Source: Chthoniobacter flavus (GTDB lineage: Bacteria; Verrucomicrobiota; Verrucomicrobiia; Chthoniobacterales; Terrimicrobiaceae). From it: a stretch of 34,160 nucleotides of DNA. A program made the translations under genes and the position numbers. The notes beneath the pieces are model-generated. The model was given only the letters and a program-made list of their open reading frames with translations. It did no database searches and had not been told where the DNA came from. Shown one piece after another: positions 29,861-34,160 of this stretch (position 1 is its first letter; each line of letters starts with the position of its first letter). The stretch lies in assembly GCA_945860745.1 (NCBI GenBank), contig CAMASH010000033.1, positions 1 to 34,160 on the forward strand, written 5' to 3'.

Positions 29861-30201
29861 ACTGGATTGCCTGACGAATGCAGATGCGAAGCGCGGCGCA
29901 TGTCGGTCAGCTTTTCCACCGAACGGACGATAGAAGCATCCAGAAAAAGTTGCCGCCTGGCCTGTTCGCCTATCTTAAGGAGATCAGTTGAGTCGCGTGT
30001 GAGGGACATCGATTTGTCAAGAATTTCACACTGACCCGAAGGGCGCTAACTTAAGCCCCAACGGGGCTCGATCCCATAGCCCTGGGTTGCGGAGCTACCC
30101 GGGGATCTCGAGGAAAAACAACGATTTGCCCTGCAGGGGCTGCATCCCAAAACGCCCTTAAGTTAGTGCCATTCCACACTGATCCCGAGTTTCCGTTCCT
30201 C
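29861..30201. other. Intergenic stretch with a MITE-like element and no gene
   Basis: Apart from the inverted-repeat element at 30035-30174, no gene is seen. A 60-codon minus-strand frame (29827-30009) has no family match. The terminator and downstream side of the minus-strand secreted-protein gene (ending 30202) lie here. Confidence 0.4.
30035..30174. mobile_element. MITE-like non-coding element with inverted ends and 8-bp direct repeats
   Basis: The arms gaagggcgctaacttaag (30038-30055) and cttaagttagtgccattc (30157-30174) are reverse complements at 16 of 18 positions. cacactga occurs directly outside at 30027-30034 and 30175-30182, as a target-site duplication would. Inside are a small stem (agcccc/ggggct, 30054-30068) and a gccctgcaggggc palindrome (30128-30140). 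The 140-bp insert has no gene. Confidence 0.6.
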
Positions 30202-30927
30202 CTATTCAATGCGCGCCTTTTCCCCGTCAGAAGCAAGAAGGCCAAAAGTCTCGCCGTCGAAAACGCTGTATCGAATGATATTCTGTTCCACTTCGTCACA
30301 GTGAAAGACGACAACGCCCCCATGCTCCAAAAAGGTTGAGAGGTCAACCTTCTCGGTTCGGGTCTTGCCGTCCGGGGTGGCCAGTTGAACCGTTACCGGG
30401 AAAGCCATATTCTCCCTGGAAATCGGCAAGATAGAAACGTCTTTGACTTCAACAGTTTGGGGAGTCTGTCCGCCGATCACCAACGTGAGCTTTCCGTCGG
30501 GGAAGGCATTTACGACCGTCACTGTTTTCGGCTTTTTCTGCCCGGTGGTTGACGGGGCCTCGGACTGAATTTGAAATACTTCGCATCCAAGTTTGTCATT
30601 GCCGCGGCTGATCAAAAGAACGGAGGAGTTGTCCTTGATCGACAGGGGAAAGGTCTTGATGGTTTCTCCGGTGCGAGAGTCCGACATTGCCCCTTCAAAA
30701 CTCCCAGGGGGAAATTTTGTCCTGGCGAATACGCTTCCAGGACGCAGTTTCCTCATTGCGGAAACGCGATTGATGCTGAGCGTCAACTGGCATGGCTCAT
30801 TGTAAGAATTCATCCAAGTGGCGTAGGACGTGATCTTGCTCCAGTCATAGGTGCCAATCTGGCCCGGTGCAAAGGTTGAAGTCGCCAGCAGCACGGTGAG
30901 AGTTGAGATCAATTTGAATTTACTCAT
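30202..30927 (-). CDS. Secreted protein of unknown function, coupled to Verru_Chthon protein A
   Basis: The product is 241 residues with a signal peptide (MSKFKLISTLTVLLATSTFA, cleavage near 20-22). The mature part is strand-rich and unrecognised (YDWSKITSYATWMNSYNEP, VFHCDEVEQNIIRYSVFDGE). Its start overlaps the end of the 967-residue pilin-cassette protein by 8 bases, so it belongs to that operon. It may be a periplasmic or surface accessory of the cassette, which is inferred from position. Confidence 0.75.
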   Translation of the reverse strand: MSKFKLISTLTVLLATSTFAPGQIGTYDWSKITSYATWMNSYNEPCQLTLSINRVSAMRKLRPGSVFARTKFPPGSFEGAMSDSRTGETIKTFPLSIKDNSSVLLISRGNDKLGCEVFQIQSEAPSTTGQKKPKTVTVVNAFPDGKLTLVIGGQTPQTVEVKDVSILPISRENMAFPVTVQLATPDGKTRTEKVDLSTFLEHGGVVVFHCDEVEQNIIRYSVFDGETFGLLASDGEKARIE

Positions 30928-33823
30928 AAATGGTGTCCAATAGGCGGACGCTTGAATTTGTCAGATTGCCGTTAGCTTCATTGAATTCCTTTTGAATGAC
31001 TGCCGTGGTTTCCACGGATCGGGTGGCACGCACGGTGATCTTCGTGGGATTGGAGGCCGGCGCCGTGCAATACTGGCCGACCGCATAAATGCGAAATGCG
31101 GAGCCGGCTGTAGTGAGCAATCCGATCGATCGCTGCAAAATTTCCTCTCTGGCGAAATCCCCTCGATTAAGCCGATTCAGGGCGTTTGTTGAGGTCGAGG
31201 GGAAAGTCTGAAGCGTCTCAACAGGGAGATAGAGACTGGCATTGGTCCAGACAGCTAACTCACTGACTTCCCCTGAAAGGTAAAAAGGTTGTGCATTTTG
31301 CCATGTTGCTATTGATCCGGACTTGGTCAAACGCTTCTTGATTTCAGACTGGATCAAGCTGGTGTCGAAATTAGTGCCGGCACCGTTGGTCACGGAAAGT
31401 GAGGGTAATCGGAACACGGCGGCAAGGTTCATGTTGGTGGAGACTCCGCTGACGACGGTTTTGGGAAAGTTTGCGTTCACCTGCCCGGAGACATTTATTG
31501 GCAGGTATTGTGACGTGTCCATCGCGTACGCACCTGAGGAAAAGTTTGTGGCTGCGGTTCCGAGGACATCGGTAAGGATCCAGGAATTCGCATCATAGTT
31601 TGTATGGCCGGATGGCTGGCCGATGCGCAGAGAGGCTCCACCCTTGAAGGGTGTTCGCAAGGTTTGCCGGTAAGGAAACAAGTTGGCTATGTCGCTATCG
31701 GCACCCCGATTGACCGGGTTATGCCAGGAAGGATCGAAGATATTACCGAGTTCACCCTCGCTCGCCATGGGCCCGTTTCGAATGTGTGAGATGACGGCGC
31801 TGGTCAGGAGATCCGACCCGTTGCCGGTGGTGTGCGGCTTGTCAAACCAGAAGCCGAGATGCTGGTGATTGAAGCCGCTGACGCCGTTATTAATTCGTGA
31901 AAGGCTGGTGGTTGCTATGCTGGACCAGTCACGATCTCCAATGATATCATATGTTGTTGGGCTGACATCTCCGGTAAGTGCAGTATTCAACGAATAGCTT
32001 CGCATTGGCTGGACTCTGGGGTCGTTTACGCGATTCCCCTTCGATGCTCCCGCGTTGCCGGGACTAGCTGAATTATTCCCATCGGCGGGGGATTGCGGCC
32101 CCTTGATGTAACCCGTCACACTATACCATGCGTTAGTGGTAGCATCAAAAAGCACATAAGTGCAGCGATCGTGGCCATCAGGCTCGTCATCGGCAGTGCC
32201 AGCGGCTCCCTGTCGAAAGGAGTTCCATGTCGTCCCCCGGTCATTCGGCCCGGTGGATGTGAACGATTCGGCAATTTCCACCGTCTTAACTTCTCCGGGA
32301 GCGAAGGTAAGCGTTTCAAAATCAAAGATCTTCTCCGTATCAGCCGGGATTGCATCCCCGCCAAAACCAAACGCCGAAGCAGTGATTTGTTGAAGATAGA
32401 AGGCCCTCATCTTGTAGGCCCTGGCAGGCAGCGTTTGATCCGACATATTCCACAATTCAAACCGCCAAACGATGGGAATTGTATAGGTGTAGGATCCGTC
32501 TCCGTTGACCGTGCGCTGGACGGTTCCCTGAGCGGTGGTTTGCCCTGGGAGTGCGTTCCAAACGACTTGCACTTCGTTGATTACCGGGCTGGCCTCAACC
32601 CCGAAGTACGCGGGTCTTGGCATGTCGTTTATCAGCCGCACGGGGGGAGGCGGGGAATTGGTGTTTGTGGCACTAAGCATGGTTGCCGGCTGGGTCGGCA
32701 GGAAATCAGCGTCGAGATAATCGATAATCGATGCGCCGATGGATTGACGCATTTCCCGTCCGATCGAGGCGGGTAGCGCCACGGAGGGAGGGTTCGAATC
32801 CGCTGCGGATGGATAGTATTTCAGGACGTTGGTCGAGAGGAAGTTTGTGGCTCCTTGTTCGATGGCATCGGCGATAGCATTGACGCGGGTGTCGGCTGCG
32901 ATGGACGAGTTTGTGAGATCAGTCCAATTGAGATTCAATTTCTTCATTCCCCGGCGAAAACTCCCGGTATTTGTCGGCCCATATTTGATTCGATTGTCCG
33001 AAATTGATCGCGTAGATATCAGAAATTTGTTGGTTCGAAACAGCGCGAGGGAGTTTGTGGAAATCACCTGTGCAGCTGTCCCTCGGGTTATCTTGCCGAT
33101 TGATGATTGCGAAATTGCCAGCGCATCTATAAGTGGAATGGTATTAGTCATCGCGATCTCCCCCACATTGGCGCCATCCTTCCGTAGAAAGTTGAAATTT
33201 GTCTGTTGGCTCAACCGGTCGACCGCGACATTCCACCGTGAGCCTTCATCATCTGTCCAGTATGCGAATCGTGTGATGTGAATCACGCCATTGTTCGTAG
33301 AGCGCTCAATTTCAAACCATGGTGTGTCAATCACTCTCTTGTCCGGTGCAATAACGCCTTTTGCATTCAGATTGAACTTGTCGCTTGATGTTAAGTTCGC
33401 CACTTGGTCGGGATCGGCGTTACCTGCCGATTCCGCGCTATAAGTGTGAGGAGCGGAGAACAGCCATGTGGTATTTACTGGCGAGAGAAAATTCGAGTCC
33501 TTCAGCGTCGTAGGGCGTCCGACGGTAATCGCTGAATAATAGGCTTCCGAATTTGCCGCTGGATAATAGCCCCAGGTTGTGTAGGCGACTCCCCCAGTCT
33601 GCGGATTTGTCACGGCCCGATTCAATTGCGTGAGCGCAGCGGTGACACCCGCATCGACGGCGAGCTGAGCTCGATAAATATTTGCTATACTTTTTGCTGT
33701 CGTCCGCTCAATAGACATGCTCTGCATGAACGCTACGACAATTGTGCTGAGAACCACGATGACTAACAGGGTCACGATGAGCGATGACGCCTGTTTTTTA
33801 GAGCGGGCTAAAAGACGTGTCAT
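30920..33823 (-). CDS. Verru_Chthon cassette protein A
   Basis: The product is 967 residues. The N-terminus is prepilin-like: a short basic leader, then a hydrophobic helix (SSLIVTLLVIVVLSTIVVAF, 13-32) followed by SMSIERTTAKSIANIYRAQL, as in PilX/type-II-secretion minor pilins. The long remainder is a strand-rich ectodomain (for example IVWRFELWNMSDQTLPARAY). It matches the large protein A of the Verru_Chthon cassette, a Verrucomicrobia-specific set of four pilin-like genes of unknown function. Its start overlaps the stop of the next pilin-like gene by 4 bases (33820-33823). Confidence 0.8.
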   Translation of the reverse strand: MTRLLARSKKQASSLIVTLLVIVVLSTIVVAFMQSMSIERTTAKSIANIYRAQLAVDAGVTAALTQLNRAVTNPQTGGVAYTTWGYYPAANSEAYYSAITVGRPTTLKDSNFLSPVNTTWLFSAPHTYSAESAGNADPDQVANLTSSDKFNLNAKGVIAPDKRVIDTPWFEIERSTNNGVIHITRFAYWTDDEGSRWNVAVDRLSQQTNFNFLRKDGANVGEIAMTNTIPLIDALAISQSSIGKITRGTAAQVISTNSLALFRTNKFLISTRSISDNRIKYGPTNTGSFRRGMKKLNLNWTDLTNSSIAADTRVNAIADAIEQGATNFLSTNVLKYYPSAADSNPPSVALPASIGREMRQSIGASIIDYLDADFLPTQPATMLSATNTNSPPPPVRLINDMPRPAYFGVEASPVINEVQVVWNALPGQTTAQGTVQRTVNGDGSYTYTIPIVWRFELWNMSDQTLPARAYKMRAFYLQQITASAFGFGGDAIPADTEKIFDFETLTFAPGEVKTVEIAESFTSTGPNDRGTTWNSFRQGAAGTADDEPDGHDRCTYVLFDATTNAWYSVTGYIKGPQSPADGNNSASPGNAGASKGNRVNDPRVQPMRSYSLNTALTGDVSPTTYDIIGDRDWSSIATTSLSRINNGVSGFNHQHLGFWFDKPHTTGNGSDLLTSAVISHIRNGPMASEGELGNIFDPSWHNPVNRGADSDIANLFPYRQTLRTPFKGGASLRIGQPSGHTNYDANSWILTDVLGTAATNFSSGAYAMDTSQYLPINVSGQVNANFPKTVVSGVSTNMNLAAVFRLPSLSVTNGAGTNFDTSLIQSEIKKRLTKSGSIATWQNAQPFYLSGEVSELAVWTNASLYLPVETLQTFPSTSTNALNRLNRGDFAREEILQRSIGLLTTAGSAFRIYAVGQYCTAPASNPTKITVRATRSVETTAVIQKEFNEANGNLTNSSVRLLDTIYE

Positions 33824-34160
33824 TTCTTGTCCTTCATAAGCACGCGGGTGGTAAATGTTTGTTCCCCCTGCTTGACCACGTTGGAAAGCGACCCTGAAGG
33901 GCTTGACCAGTCCGACTCTGATGTCAGTTTGCGGGCAGTATCCTGATTGAGGGCAGTAATAGAAATCTCCATTAAGTCGGGCGGTGCTCCGTAAAGTGCG
34001 GCATTGTAGGTCATGCAGTTGCCGTTGGTATCCACATGGTAGGGGGTGACGCGGAAGGATTTCACATTGCGAGCCATGAGATCGGTCCGGTCTCCGGTGA
34101 CGGGTCCGGTCTGGTAGAGGGCGGTTGGCCCATTGAGGAGATTGGAATATGTGCCATCGC
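33820..34160 (-). CDS. Verru_Chthon cassette protein C-like pilin family protein, partial
   Basis: The frame is open from the window edge (reading minus, beginning DGTYSNLLNGPTALYQTG) to a stop at 33820, 113 residues visible. NVKSFRVTPYHVDTNGN and APPDLMEISITALNQDTARK are typical of the C-terminal part of PilW-like minor pilins and of cassette protein C. The prepilin N-terminus lies outside the window. It is coupled to protein A by an ATGA overlap. Confidence 0.65.
   Translation of the reverse strand, partial: DGTYSNLLNGPTALYQTGPVTGDRTDLMARNVKSFRVTPYHVDTNGNCMTYNAALYGAPPDLMEISITALNQDTARKLTSESDWSSPSGSLSNVVKQGEQTFTTRVLMKDKK

Noticed and set aside
29827-30009. 60-codon minus-strand frame (MSLTRDSTDLLKIGE)
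   Set aside because: No family match, no ribosome-binding site, and it overlaps the broken CBM9-like gene.
32790-32802. T-loop-like ggttcgaatccgc, suggesting a tRNA
   Set aside because: It is inside the large pilin-cassette gene, and no acceptor or anticodon arms can be drawn.

Overview
The window looks like chromosomal DNA of a Verrucomicrobiota bacterium. The strongest taxonomic clue is at the right end: a 967-residue protein with a prepilin-like N-terminus, coupled by ATGA overlap to a second pilin-type gene, which matches the Verru_Chthon cassette known from Verrucomicrobium and Chthoniobacter. The high GC content, few Shine-Dalgarno sites, large secreted subtilase and sugar-scavenging operon fit this. 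All identifications come from reading motifs; no database search was run.

Layout. (1) 1-4168: the end of a stand-alone subtilase-prodomain-like gene, then a large secreted S8 protease with Ig-like, P-type and BACON-like domains. (2) About 4200-25410: a gene-poor, scarred accessory island. It opens with a REP-like hairpin and a Y1 (RAYT-type) transposase element bounded by a perfect 16-bp inverted repeat, which abuts a start-less polymerase-X-like gene. Next is a tightly coupled operon: small putative toxin, MqsA-like antitoxin, KGGVGR-type ParA-like ATPase with a repeat-rich C-terminus, then a decapitated hsdM. It continues with Smr and DEDDh nuclease genes carrying N-terminal zinc ribbons, a RhuM remnant, a ParDE module, a PD-(D/E)XK nuclease, a PcfJ-like protein and an AlbA_2/RecG-like ATP-binding protein. 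Three copies of one convergent 3'-end junction (near 11390, 15150 and 17050) point to a recombination site where cassettes were swapped. Further right are an ARPP-1 gene with two partners, a divergent pair (unknown zinc-site protein plus HDAC-family deacetylase), and a four-gene operon of unknown function. A truncated DUF4143 ATPase gene marks the right edge.

(3) 25485-29860: a sugar operon: TIM-barrel glycosidase, rhamnose-type mutarotase, PIG-L deacetylase, NagB-like isomerase/deaminase and a broken CBM9-like gene. Together they suggest release, anomer conversion, deacetylation and deamination of a sugar or amino sugar. (4) 30035-30174: a MITE-like element with 18-bp arms and 8-bp direct repeats. 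(5) 30202-34160, minus strand: a secreted protein and the Verru_Chthon cassette.

The best candidate for an undescribed system is the 6298-8896 operon: three coupled genes (toxin, zinc-finger antitoxin, KGGVGR ATPase) that run straight into a type I restriction methylase start. The triplicated junction, the HDAC pair and the four-gene unknown operon are secondary candidates.
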